A stretch of 52,498 nucleotides of DNA, from positions 1 to 52,498 of the forward strand of contig NZ_MUFC01000017.1 of NCBI RefSeq assembly GCF_001995985.1, read 5' to 3'. Positions 29,387 to 38,148 of this stretch are shown one piece after another. Positions within the stretch are counted from its first letter, which is position 1. Every line of letters begins with the position of its first letter. The DNA comes from Salinivibrio sharmensis. Lineage in GTDB: Bacteria > Pseudomonadota > Gammaproteobacteria > Enterobacterales > Vibrionaceae. The notes beneath the pieces are model-generated. The model was not told the origin of the DNA and ran no database searches. It saw only the letters and a list, made by a program, of their open reading frames with translations. The position numbers were made by a program, and so were the translations under genes.

Positions 29387-31393
29387 ATGGAACGATTCAT
29401 CGCTTTGTCCGGGCCTTTGCGCAATGCCTCTGTCGCGGCGCGTCGTGGTGTCCGTGCCTTCACCCGTTCACTGCTACCAGGAATTATTTTAGGGGCCGCT
29501 TTTTCTCCTTCTCTCGCGCTGGCGTCCGCCAGTCCAGACAGTGGACAAATGACCCCAGAACAGCGTCAGTATGAAGCTGCCATCGATGCAATAGAAAGTG
29601 GCAATATACGCCAATTTCAGCGCCTCAAAGCCAAGCTGCGCGACTACCCGTTGTACCCATATTTAGATTATCGTGATTTTACTCGCAACCTTGCAGAAAA
29701 GTCGCATGCCTCGGTGACCAACTTTGTTCAGCGTTACACCACCATGCCGTTTGCTAATAGTCTGCGTGCCGACTACCTGACACTATTAGCCGACCGTCAA
29801 GATTGGGCAACCTTGGTCGCTTTCCAACCCGATGTGCCTCGAGGTGAGCGCTATCAGTGTCAGTATTATTATGCCCACAGCCAAGCAGGCAATGCGGCCT
29901 TGGCGCGCAGCGGTGCCAAGTCGCTGTATTTATCCGGTCAATCGGTCGACAGTGCCTGTGACCCCTTGTTTGATTACCTCTCCGAGCAAAAGCAACTCAC
30001 TGGTGACTTAATCTTGCAGCGGATGTTGCTGACCTTTGAAGGGCGCAATCGCAGTTTGATGCGTTACCTGCAACGTCAGCTCCCCGACACCGACCAAGCG
30101 ATGGGAAAGCAAGTTATTGATCTTTATGACAACCCTGATCAAGTTGCTGACTTTTCCAAGCGCAGTAAAGTAACTCCCTTCAATAAAAAACTAACTCGTC
30201 TTGCGTTTGAGCGACTGGCGCGTAAAGACGAAGCACAAGCCATCCGTCATTTTCGTCGCACCGTAGAAGGGCAGCATTATGATAAGGGTGAACGACAAGC
30301 CATCGCGGATTATCTTATTGGTCAGCTGATGAATGACGATGAGCCAGCGTTAGCTGGATGGCGTGATCGTATGCTGAGACAAAGTGACGATGATGGCCTG
30401 CTCGAGAGACGGTTTCGCCTTGCTTTGCTAGACGGGGATTGGCATGCCCTGAACCAATGGCTGTCTTTGCTCAGTGATGAGGCTAAACAATCATTAAAAT
30501 GGCGATACTGGCAGGCGCGGATTCAGTTAGAGCTTGGAAACAGTCACGCGGCGAACCAGGCGTTTGAAACCCTGTTGGGTGAGCGTAATTTTTACAGTGT
30601 GGCTGCCGCTCAGCACCTGGAAAAACCGATCTATATCCCTTCGCGTACCGCGGTGTTGAAAGAGGCAGGGCTGATGCCCGTCAATGACGTGCTGGCGCGT
30701 GTGGATGAGCTGATTGCACTTGATAAAGTCTATGCGGCTAAGCGCGAGTGGTATTACGTACTTCAACGTGCGAGCGGTGAGCAGATTGCGCTCCTAGCCG
30801 CCTACGCCAATAAACAGCACTGGTATCATCTTGCGGTGCAAGCCACCATTGCCGGTAAAATGTGGGATCACTTGTCGTTGCGTTTCCCACTTGCTCACCA
30901 GTGGTGGTTTGAGTTTTTCAGTCGCGAGCGCGGGGTAGATAAAACCACATTGATGGCGCTATCACGCCAAGAAAGTGCTTTTTTCACTCGTGCGGTCTCT
31001 CACGTGGGCGCAAGAGGATTAATGCAATTGATGCCACGTACAGCCCGTGAAACTTCGCGCCGATTAGGGTTTGATTATCAAGGGCCGGCCAGTCTTAGCG
31101 ATCCTGGCGTGAATATCCGCTTGGGCAGTGGTTATTTGAAAATGATGCTCGATCGTTTTGACAGTAACCGTATTCTTGCATTTGCCGCCTACAATGCCGG
31201 GCCACACCGAGTGAGTCGTTGGCTCGAACGCACGAAAGGGCACATGGATGCGATAGCTTTCATCGAGTCGATCCCGTTTTATGAAACGCGCCATTATGTG
31301 CAGAACGTGTTGATGTTCGATATTTATTATCGTCAGCTTTTGGGGGAGCCCGTGCAATTTTTAAGAGCGCACGAGTTGGCTCAGCGTTATTAA
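29387..31393 (+). CDS. slt: Soluble lytic murein transglycosylase Slt
   Basis: 668 residues. The N-terminal signal peptide is extended by a basic stretch (hydrophobic core around residues 30-48). A long alpha-superhelical domain forms the doughnut (about 60-480). The C-terminal catalytic domain has SRQESAF with catalytic Glu529 and the following GLMQLMP and AYNAGP motifs. It cleaves peptidoglycan glycan strands to 1,6-anhydro ends in the periplasm. The stop TAA overlaps the ATG of a frame running into trpR, the standard slt-trpR linkage. Confidence 0.96.
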   Translation: MERFIALSGPLRNASVAARRGVRAFTRSLLPGIILGAAFSPSLALASASPDSGQMTPEQRQYEAAIDAIESGNIRQFQRLKAKLRDYPLYPYLDYRDFTRNLAEKSHASVTNFVQRYTTMPFANSLRADYLTLLADRQDWATLVAFQPDVPRGERYQCQYYYAHSQAGNAALARSGAKSLYLSGQSVDSACDPLFDYLSEQKQLTGDLILQRMLLTFEGRNRSLMRYLQRQLPDTDQAMGKQVIDLYDNPDQVADFSKRSKVTPFNKKLTRLAFERLARKDEAQAIRHFRRTVEGQHYDKGERQAIADYLIGQLMNDDEPALAGWRDRMLRQSDDDGLLERRFRLALLDGDWHALNQWLSLLSDEAKQSLKWRYWQARIQLELGNSHAANQAFETLLGERNFYSVAAAQHLEKPIYIPSRTAVLKEAGLMPVNDVLARVDELIALDKVYAAKREWYYVLQRASGEQIALLAAYANKQHWYHLAVQATIAGKMWDHLSLRFPLAHQWWFEFFSRERGVDKTTLMALSRQESAFFTRAVSHVGARGLMQLMPRTARETSRRLGFDYQGPASLSDPGVNIRLGSGYLKMMLDRFDSNRILAFAAYNAGPHRVSRWLERTKGHMDAIAFIESIPFYETRHYVQNVLMFDIYYRQLLGEPVQFLRAHELAQRY

Positions 31394-31434
31394 TGTTACA
31401 ATCGCGACCATCACGTAAAGAGCGAGAGGAACCC

Positions 31435-31755
31435 ATGTCGCAATCGCCTGCATTTTCTGGTTGGCAAGATGTTATCGCGCTAGTGCGCCGTGCTGGAAAA
31501 GATGATAATGATGATGCCTTGTTGACGGCGTTACTGACCCCCGATGAGCGAGATACCTTGGTGGCTCGGATTAATATCTTGCATGAGTTGTTAGAAGGAA
31601 GAATGAGTCAGCGCCAGCTTAGCCAATTATTGGGCGTGGGGATCGCGACCGTCACACGCGGCTCGAATGAGTTAAAGCGGATGGATGACGAAACCAAAAA
31701 CTGGCTAGCTGATTTACTGAAACGTGAAGCTGAAGAGCCTACCTCATCGACCTAG
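31435..31755 (+). CDS. trpR: Trp operon repressor TrpR
   Basis: 106 residues. The conserved MSQRQLSQLLGVGIATVTRGSNEL helix-turn-helix segment occupies about 58-81 and LLTPDERDTL is at about 37-46. TrpR with bound tryptophan represses the trp genes. I chose the ATG at 31435, with GAGAGGAA upstream; the frame starts at 31393 overlapping the slt stop but gives a non-family extension. A terminator follows. Confidence 0.95.
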   Translation: MSQSPAFSGWQDVIALVRRAGKDDNDDALLTALLTPDERDTLVARINILHELLEGRMSQRQLSQLLGVGIATVTRGSNELKRMDDETKNWLADLLKREAEEPTSST

Positions 31756-31782
31756 GTCTTCAACTGTTGACGCTTAAGAAGT

Positions 31783-31804
31783 GGAGCCATAAGGCTCCGT
31801 TTTT
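31783..31804 (+). terminator. trpR terminator
   Basis: GGAGCC / GGCTCC stem with an ATAA loop followed by GTTTTT. Confidence 0.82.
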
Positions 31805-31811
31805 ATTGGTG

Positions 31812-32327
31812 TTAACGATATAAGTGCGGGTGCATAAACGGAATCAGCGCCATGATTAGTGCTTGATGGTAAACACTCGAGCGCGTTAATCGATGCCCGG
31901 TGAGCATGCCAATGGCGCCCCCTTTTTGTTTTACATTTTCAGTGGCAAACATCCTGTCCATCACATCGCCAAGTTCTTCCCCTTGATGCAGGGCTTCTAA
32001 CGCCTCTTGAGGGAGTGGTAGTGAGGCAGAGCGTGCTTCGCCTCGCGTTGTCCCATCATCTATCACCATCCACGCAAAGGTGTGTTGGCCGTCTAAGCCG
32101 GCTTCTATCCCGACATAAAAATCCCCATCGTACTCCGCTTTGGCGTGATGAACACGGTTGCACGCGCCGGCATAGGTCTCTTGCTCTGTCATTGGTTGTG
32201 CGGGGACATCGCTCGCCACTGAGACGCCGGTAAAAGTGAAAAGGGTATCGGGAAAAGCGTCACAAAACGCGGTCTCAACCGCAGCGATTTTAGCGGGGTT
32301 TTTGGACGTGACGATCACCTGTTTCAT
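31812..32327 (-). CDS. yjjX: Inosine/xanthosine triphosphatase YjjX
   Basis: 171 residues. TSKNPAKIAAV (nucleotide-binding start, residues 6-16), FYVGIEAGLDG, RGEARSASLPLP and GAIGMLTGHRLTRSSVYHQA match the YjjX family, which hydrolyses non-canonical ITP/XTP to keep them out of nucleic acids. The start at 32327 is the family start; the frame runs upstream without a good site. It overlaps the 3' end of the upstream hydroxylase gene by 38 bases and converges with trpR. Confidence 0.93.
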   Translation of the reverse strand: MKQVIVTSKNPAKIAAVETAFCDAFPDTLFTFTGVSVASDVPAQPMTEQETYAGACNRVHHAKAEYDGDFYVGIEAGLDGQHTFAWMVIDDGTTRGEARSASLPLPQEALEALHQGEELGDVMDRMFATENVKQKGGAIGMLTGHRLTRSSVYHQALIMALIPFMHPHLYR

Positions 32328-33171
32328 GCGCCCAGCTCTCCTTTTTGTGTTGATAGGCGCGTTGCAGTATACGCCAACGGAGGGGCAAACGCAGCATTCC
32401 AAAAATATTACTAGCATCAGCAGGTTGGCTAATTTCGTTTAAGCCAATTCGCATATTATGGTGCCCTTTACGTGGCTGTGGCACATAGGTATTAAACCAG
32501 CGATCCCAGCATGAAAGGTTGAATCCGTAATTGGCATTGCATTCATGAGAGCGGGTAGAGTGATGTACTCGGTGCATGTCTGGTGTGACGATAAAGCGGC
32601 GTAGCCAAGCGTCTACGCGCTTGGGGAGACCAACATTGCTATGATTAAACATTGCCATCCCACTGAGTAGCGTTTCAAACACGATCACGGCGACAACAGG
32701 TGCGCCAAGTAGCGCGACTAACACGCCTTTAATGGCCATCGACAGCCAAATTTCCACTGTGTGAAAACGCGCGCCTGTAGTGACATCAATGTCCATGTCG
32801 GCATGATGCACCAGGTGTAGCCGCCATAGCCATGGTACCTGGTGGAAGAGTTTGTGTTGGTACCAAATCGCCATATCCATCACGACTAATGTGACGATAA
32901 CCGCGGCCCATTCAGGGAGCGAAAACTGATTAAAAACGCCAAAACCAGAAGCGGCGGCAAAGCTGGCCGCGCCCACCGCAGAAACCGGTGCGAGCACACG
33001 CAGCGTGAGGGTATTAAATACAGTCAGTAAGATATTCCCTGACCAACGCTCTCGCCTCGTGCGAGTGAGCTTGCGCTTAGGCCAGCGCCATTCGGCAAAC
33101 AGCATCACTAATAGTATCAAGGCAAACAGGCTGAGCCTAAACACGGCTTCGTGCGCTTCAATCCAATTCAT
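32290..33171 (-). CDS. Sterol desaturase / fatty-acid hydroxylase family membrane protein
   Basis: 293 residues. Four or more hydrophobic segments are interrupted by the diiron histidine boxes HKLFH (about 105-109), HLVHH (about 118-122), HSN and HRVHH (about 205-209). The family comprises membrane di-iron oxygenases that hydroxylate or desaturate lipids; the substrate is unknown here. The ATG at 33171 has GGGAG five bases upstream; the GTG two codons earlier is too close to it. The tail overlaps the yjjX start, so the two are coupled. Confidence 0.88.
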   Translation of the reverse strand: MNWIEAHEAVFRLSLFALILLVMLFAEWRWPKRKLTRTRRERWSGNILLTVFNTLTLRVLAPVSAVGAASFAAASGFGVFNQFSLPEWAAVIVTLVVMDMAIWYQHKLFHQVPWLWRLHLVHHADMDIDVTTGARFHTVEIWLSMAIKGVLVALLGAPVVAVIVFETLLSGMAMFNHSNVGLPKRVDAWLRRFIVTPDMHRVHHSTRSHECNANYGFNLSCWDRWFNTYVPQPRKGHHNMRIGLNEISQPADASNIFGMLRLPLRWRILQRAYQHKKESWAHETGDRHVQKPR

Positions 33172-33337
33172 AACCACTCCCTATTTATAGCTAGTTTACG
33201 CGATAAGCCCTGCCAACGTTTAGTGCCAGCGGTGAAAATAGAAGGTTGGATCCTGAGTGTCAGGCAACTAGGCTATTCATTATCAGGCCATGCATGTGTC
33301 CGTGCGGCGACACGCGAACAGGCAACAAGGAGGGATC

Positions 33338-34318
33338 GTGACACCAAGCTTGCATGATGTATACCTTGCTCGCCAAGCGATAAAGACAGTGGCAACACGC
33401 ACACCGCTTGTTTATTCACCGGCGCTTTCTGAGCGTTACCAAGCACAAATTTGGCTGAAGCTCGAAACGAGCCAGCCGACGGGCGCGTTTAAATTACGCG
33501 GCGCCACCTATGCATTGAGTCGGTTGCCTAAGGGGCTGCGTGAACGAGGGGTGATCACGTGCTCGACAGGCAACCATGGACGTGCGCTTGCCTACGCCGC
33601 GAAGCAGCTTGGGATCCCGGCGACCGTGTGTCTCTCTTCATTGGTGCCCGACAATAAAGTGGACGCTGTTAAAGCCATGGGGGCGCGAGTGTGGGTAGTG
33701 GGACGCTCGCAAGATGAGGCCGAGCAAGCCGCGCTCGAGGCCGTTTCGCGTGATGGCTTATGCTATGTCCCTCCCTTTGATCATCCCGATATTATTGCCG
33801 GGCAAGGGACCATTGGGCTCGAGATCCTCGAAGATGCGCCAGATGTTGACGTGATTGTCGCCGGTTTGTCGGGGGGCGGCTTAGTGGGAGGGATTGGCGT
33901 AGCGGTACGCACCATCGCCCCACATATCGACCTGATTGGCGTTTCCATTCGTGATGGGGCTGCTATGCATGAAAGCATAATGGCGGGTCAGCCAGTCGCG
34001 GTGCCGGAGTCTGAATCGTTGGCTGATAGCCTTGGAGGAGGTATTGGCCTTAATAACCAATACACCTTTGCCCTAGTGCCCCATGTAATGACGCAGCATT
34101 ATCAAGTGGATGAAGCGTTTATCGCCCGTGCGATGATCGATATGTGGCAGTGCGAAAATAGGTGGGTAGAAGGTGCCGCCGTAGTGGGGTTAGCCGCGGC
34201 ACGTCAACACCAGTTAGATTGGCAGGACAAGAAAGTGGTGATCGTGGTCAGTGGAAACAATGTGTCAACTGACACCCTGACAGCGGTTACAGCATTAAGT
34301 GAACAGATTCGTCCTTAG
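33338..34318 (+). CDS. eutB: EutB/BhcB-like PLP dehydratase (threonine-dehydratase family)
   Basis: 326 residues beginning at a GTG with an AAGGAGG site (the frame is open from 33290). PLP-binding Lys52 lies in GAFKLRG, with the Asn loop STGNHGRA and the glycine loop SGGGLVGG. The sequence follows the EutB pattern of ectoine-utilisation clusters (PPFDHPDIIAGQGT, DSLGGGIGLNNQYTFAL), and BhcB of the beta-hydroxyaspartate cycle belongs to the same family. The likely chemistry is dehydration of a beta-hydroxy amino acid to an imine. No ectoine-ring hydrolase or other eut/bhc genes lie in the window. Confidence 0.8.
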   Translation: MTPSLHDVYLARQAIKTVATRTPLVYSPALSERYQAQIWLKLETSQPTGAFKLRGATYALSRLPKGLRERGVITCSTGNHGRALAYAAKQLGIPATVCLSSLVPDNKVDAVKAMGARVWVVGRSQDEAEQAALEAVSRDGLCYVPPFDHPDIIAGQGTIGLEILEDAPDVDVIVAGLSGGGLVGGIGVAVRTIAPHIDLIGVSIRDGAAMHESIMAGQPVAVPESESLADSLGGGIGLNNQYTFALVPHVMTQHYQVDEAFIARAMIDMWQCENRWVEGAAVVGLAAARQHQLDWQDKKVVIVVSGNNVSTDTLTAVTALSEQIRP

Positions 34319-34356
34319 TTTGTGGTTGAATTTTGGTGAGTGCCAAAGGAGCCCGT

Positions 34357-35322
34357 ATGCAGCTATATCACCGTCAGCAAATTGAATCTGTCGCGACGTT
34401 TAATCGGCACAGCCTCAGTGTGATTGAGCGTGCCTTCAGTGCCTTGGGACGTGGCGAGGTAACCATGCCACCAGTGTTAAGCATGGTCATTCATGAGCAC
34501 AACGGCGAAGTCGATGTAAAAACCGCTCACATCCAAGGCGCTGAGCGGTTTGCGATTAAAGTCAGTCCCGGCTTTTTTGACAATCCGTCGATCGGTCTGC
34601 CGAGTCTTAATGGTTTGATGGTGGTTTTTTCAGCATCAACCGGTGTGGTGGAAGCCGTACTGTTCGATGAAGGGTACCTCACGGATGTGCGCACGGCACT
34701 AGCGGGAGCACTAAGTGCCAAGTATTGCGCGCGCGAGGATGCCAAAACAGTCACGGTATTGGGCGCGGGCACACAAGCAAGGTTGCAGGTGGCTGCGCTC
34801 AAACTGGTTAGAGAGATAGACACGGTTCATGTTTGGGCGCGAGACAGTGCACAAGCAAGGCGGTATAAAGCAGAGGTTGAGGCCGAGTTGGGAATACGGG
34901 TGATCCCTTACCAAGATGTGGCGCAGGCTTGTCAACAGGCCGATATCATTGTCACCACGACACCGGCCAAGCAGCCGATTTTGCATTGGCAAGACATTCC
35001 CAAGGGGGCTCATATCACGGCGATGGGCTCTGACAGTGCAGAGAAGCGCGAGCTTGATCCTCATATTTTGCACAATGCCGACTGGGTGCTGGTGGATAAA
35101 CGTGCTCAGTCTGAGGTGTTGGGGGAACTCAAAGGGCTGGCATTGTCACGATGTGTGGAAGAGTTGGGCAAAACAGTAGCGTCGGGGCGTCCCATCGCGC
35201 GAAGTGATGCGGCGATCACCGTATGTGACTTAACAGGAACAGGCGTGCAAGACACTGCCATAGCAAACTACGTGGTCAGTGCATTGCACCATACTCACGG
35301 CTCGGGCGATGCTGGGGCATGA
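34357..35322 (+). CDS. eutC: EutC/BhcD-like imine reductase (ornithine cyclodeaminase family)
   Basis: 321 residues from the ATG at 34357, which has AAGGAG upstream (the frame is open from 34333). It contains the NAD-binding Rossmann motif VLGAGTQARLQ (about 130-140), TTTPAKQPIL, ITAMGSD and TDVRTALAG, typical of the ornithine cyclodeaminase/mu-crystallin family. HNGEVDVKTAH, ISPGFFDNP-like (VSPGFFDNPSIGLPS) and DLTGTGVQDTAIA match EutC and the iminosuccinate reductase BhcD. It is 38 bases downstream of eutB. Together they could convert a beta-hydroxy amino acid to its deoxy form. Confidence 0.8.
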   Translation: MQLYHRQQIESVATFNRHSLSVIERAFSALGRGEVTMPPVLSMVIHEHNGEVDVKTAHIQGAERFAIKVSPGFFDNPSIGLPSLNGLMVVFSASTGVVEAVLFDEGYLTDVRTALAGALSAKYCAREDAKTVTVLGAGTQARLQVAALKLVREIDTVHVWARDSAQARRYKAEVEAELGIRVIPYQDVAQACQQADIIVTTTPAKQPILHWQDIPKGAHITAMGSDSAEKRELDPHILHNADWVLVDKRAQSEVLGELKGLALSRCVEELGKTVASGRPIARSDAAITVCDLTGTGVQDTAIANYVVSALHHTHGSGDAGA

Positions 35323-35569
35323 CTATAAAACCAAAAAGCATAACTTATTACATTATAAGTGTTTTTAACGTCACAGTTATTGCATGGATATGTAACGCAA
35401 AAGTTAAAATTTGCCGGTTTTGTTCAATTAATTAGATCTTATGCTCTAATAATTAGGCATAAGATCACGTTTCTTGTAATAGCCTGTTTCTATTGAGGTT
35501 GTTTCTTTTTACTAATGATGGGTCTCTCAGAATCGAGACACGTCTAGTTAGTGTAAAAAGGAATGATAA
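35323..35569. other. AT-rich gap upstream of the protease, with long inverted repeat
   Basis: No gene. It contains the long inverted repeat at 35435-35466 (listed separately) and AT-rich promoter-like DNA. A modest AAAGGA ribosome site lies just before 35570. Confidence 0.4.
35435..35466. repeat. 32-bp near-perfect inverted repeat
   Basis: Arms GATCTTATGC (35435-35444) and GCATAAGATC (35457-35466) pair perfectly, and the 12-base centre is itself mostly self-complementary (CTAAT-A-ATTAG). No T run follows. It could be a regulator site or a hairpin in the protease leader. Confidence 0.65.
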
Positions 35570-37477
35570 ATGCACAAACACAGCTCTCTTGCGCTGATCA
35601 TCGGCGCACTATTCCATACCTCCGGGGTATGGGCGATGGCCCAAGTGCCAGATCCTGTCGATCCTCCCACCGATCCAGACCCACAAGCGTGTGTCTCACT
35701 GGTTGGCAATAATAATATCGATGGCAGCCGCACCAGTGAAGAGCGTTGCTTGCCCGGTGACGATCCCTTTACGGCCGAACAGTGGCATTTGCTTAACCGT
35801 GGTCAAAATGCCTTTGCTCGTGAAGGAGGCAAACCGGGCAATGACCTCAACGTATGGTTAGCCCATCGCCAAGATGTGCTTGGACAAAACGTTAACGTCG
35901 CCGTCGTCGATGATGGGTTAGAAATTGCCCATCCCGATCTGGCCGCTAACGTCCGTGCTGGAAAATCTTATGACTTTGTAGAGCGTGATGATGATCCTAC
36001 ACCAGAGGGGTGGAGCAGTCGCAATACTGCTCATGGTACGTCGGTCGCGGGGATTATCGCGGCGGTTCGTAATAATGGTATTGGTGGGATGGGGGTAGCA
36101 CCGCTTGCCAACCTGCAAGGCTATAACTATCTCGAATATCAAAGCCAGAATGCGTGGGAAATCAGCCATGGCCGCGAAGGCTACTCGGATGATGTACGCG
36201 TGTTTAACCAAAGCTATGGCGGCTCTGGTATCCGTAGTTATCCTTACAGTGATGATCCGATGAGCTATGATGGTCGTCAAAACGCCCAGTACAAAAAAAT
36301 GAGCACGGAAGCCTTTGGCGGACTTGGCGCAGTTTTCATCAAATCAGCGGGTAATGGCTATAAGCGTACCTCGTTTAATCGTGAGCGTTTCCGTCCAGCG
36401 GACGATAACCATGGTTTACCGTGGCAAAATAGCAACCAATCGTCGAGTAATGCGAATTACTGGAACGTGACGGTGAGTGCGTTGAATGCGGATGGTGAGC
36501 GTTCATCCTACTCCTCCGTAGGTAGCAGCGTCTTCTTAACCGCGCCAGGTGGCGAGTATGGCACCAATAAACCGGCGCATATCACCACGGATTTGACTGG
36601 CTGTACCATGGGCTACAATCGCGACGATCGTATTCCTTATGATTCACATGACTTACATGGTGGAACAGAGATAGACAACACCTGTGACTTTAACAGTGTC
36701 ATGAATGGTACGTCTTCGGCCGCGCCAAACACCTCAGGGGCATTTGCGTTGATGATGTCAGCCTATCCAAATCTGTCACAGCGCGATATTCGTCACCTAT
36801 TAGCGACGACCGCGACACGCGTGGATGCAGACGATGCAGATGTGCTTTTAACCTATCAAACGGCACTGGGTGGTGAGCGCACGGTGACCGGCCTAGAAGG
36901 CTGGAAGCAAAATGCAGCAGGGCGCTGGTATAGCCCAACCTACGGCTTTGGTTTGATTGATGTTAATGCGGCACTCGACGCGGCGAAGACATATCAGCCA
37001 TTGCCTGCACAAGTATTCACGGATTGGACGTGGTCTTATCACAACCAAGAGGGTGAGACTGGGTTAACGATTGCGGATGCGGGAGCCGTATCAACGGCTG
37101 ATAGTGTGCAAGTCGTGGATGATCTGACTATTGAGGCTGTACAAGTTCGTACCTCAATTGAGCATAGCCGTATGTCGGATTTGCTGATTGAACTCGAGTC
37201 CCCTTCTGGTACCCGCAGCGTGCTAATGTCGCCGCGCAATAGCATGTTATCGAATACCCTAGATAGCACCTACCCAGAAGGCTTTACTGACCACTTGATG
37301 CTCAGCCATAAGTTCAATGGTGAAGCATCGCAAGGTCAATGGACACTCTACGTCACAGATACAGACGGCAAGACGCGTCAATACAGCCTCGGGGGTGAGT
37401 TGAAATCGATGGCGAATAACAGCGTTGATGGTAAATTGACGCAATGGTCACTGCGTGTCATTGGTCACCGCGGTTAA
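35570..37477 (+). CDS. Secreted kexin-like S8 serine protease with P domain
   Basis: 635 residues. The signal peptide is about 1-24. A Pro/Asp-rich linker with Cys41 and Cys60 leads into a kexin-type catalytic domain beginning near FTAEQWHL (68-75). The catalytic triad is Asp114 in VVDDG, His155 in AHGTS and Ser382 in GTSSAAP, with oxyanion Asn262. The C-terminal P/homoB domain is at about 500-635. There is no room for an N-terminal propeptide of normal size. A small secreted protein is encoded 13 bases downstream. The arrangement is that of the Aeromonas sobria protease ASP and its chaperone ORF2. Confidence 0.88.
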   Translation: MHKHSSLALIIGALFHTSGVWAMAQVPDPVDPPTDPDPQACVSLVGNNNIDGSRTSEERCLPGDDPFTAEQWHLLNRGQNAFAREGGKPGNDLNVWLAHRQDVLGQNVNVAVVDDGLEIAHPDLAANVRAGKSYDFVERDDDPTPEGWSSRNTAHGTSVAGIIAAVRNNGIGGMGVAPLANLQGYNYLEYQSQNAWEISHGREGYSDDVRVFNQSYGGSGIRSYPYSDDPMSYDGRQNAQYKKMSTEAFGGLGAVFIKSAGNGYKRTSFNRERFRPADDNHGLPWQNSNQSSSNANYWNVTVSALNADGERSSYSSVGSSVFLTAPGGEYGTNKPAHITTDLTGCTMGYNRDDRIPYDSHDLHGGTEIDNTCDFNSVMNGTSSAAPNTSGAFALMMSAYPNLSQRDIRHLLATTATRVDADDADVLLTYQTALGGERTVTGLEGWKQNAAGRWYSPTYGFGLIDVNAALDAAKTYQPLPAQVFTDWTWSYHNQEGETGLTIADAGAVSTADSVQVVDDLTIEAVQVRTSIEHSRMSDLLIELESPSGTRSVLMSPRNSMLSNTLDSTYPEGFTDHLMLSHKFNGEASQGQWTLYVTDTDGKTRQYSLGGELKSMANNSVDGKLTQWSLRVIGHRG

Positions 37478-37490
37478 TAGGAGACGAAGT

Positions 37491-37895
37491 ATGAAAAAAT
37501 TAATGATAGCCCTGGCAGTCATGGGTATCAGCCTTGGTGCAAGCGCAGGCACGGTACAGCTAAACGGTAAAGACTATGTGGTCGTCGAAACCGACAGCAA
37601 TGCGCGAGCGATAAGTGGCGAAAAAATGGGCGTGATGGTCGGCGATAAAGTCGCCGTCTCGGCACAAAGCGAGCCATTAACGGTCACAGGCTCGATTTTG
37701 GTCAAAGCCAGTGAGGCGAACGCCAACCAGCTAGCACAGAAATATGGCCTTGACCTAGTCAGCTATCTCGATGGCGTGGCGTTGCTGGAAGCGACGCCCG
37801 GTACCAATGTAGCGGAGCTAGAAAAGGCGTTAAATCAAGAGTTGGATACGCCTGTCAATCTTGAGCTAAATCTACAAAATCAGCGTCCACAATAA
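37491..37895 (+). CDS. Secreted propeptide-like chaperone/inhibitor of the S8 protease
   Basis: 134 residues from the ATG at 37491 with AGGAG upstream. The signal peptide ends about ASAG (residues 17-20). The mature part contains GSILVKASEANANQLAQKYG, then GVALLEATPGTNVAELEKAL. This alternation (VKF-like strand, helix with LAxKYGL, strand, helix) is that of subtilase N-terminal propeptides (inhibitor I9/fervidolysin prodomain type). It is encoded directly after a protease that lacks such a domain, so it probably acts in trans as a folding chaperone and inhibitor, like ORF2 of the Aeromonas ASP system. The functional link is inference. Confidence 0.65.
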   Translation: MKKLMIALAVMGISLGASAGTVQLNGKDYVVVETDSNARAISGEKMGVMVGDKVAVSAQSEPLTVTGSILVKASEANANQLAQKYGLDLVSYLDGVALLEATPGTNVAELEKALNQELDTPVNLELNLQNQRPQ

Positions 37896-37918
37896 GCAAA
37901 AATGAGCGCTGATTAACA

Positions 37919-37947
37919 AGAGCCCGCCTGTTTAGGTGGGCTTTTTT
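37919..37947 (+). terminator. Protease operon terminator
   Basis: AGCCCGCCT / AGGTGGGCT stem (37921-37929, 37934-37942, one G-U pair) with a GTTT loop, then a T run. Confidence 0.85.
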
Positions 37948-38148
37948 AACATTGCCTTTCCTCATTTTTATAGAGAAAAGTGCGGCACAATTTACCCACC
38001 AACTATTTTGTTACTAGTTATTCCAGATTGTTCATAACTTTTACATGAGTCCCGTCTAACAGCTTGGTATGCTTTATCGCTTCTTGGCGCCAAAAAAATA
38101 GACAAATCATCATTATGCAGTAATAACGCTGCGAGTAGGGAATAGATA
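37948..38148. other. Region upstream of the symporter gene
   Basis: 201 bases without a gene, presumably the symporter promoter and leader. A weak AGGGA-type ribosome site precedes 38149. Confidence 0.3.
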
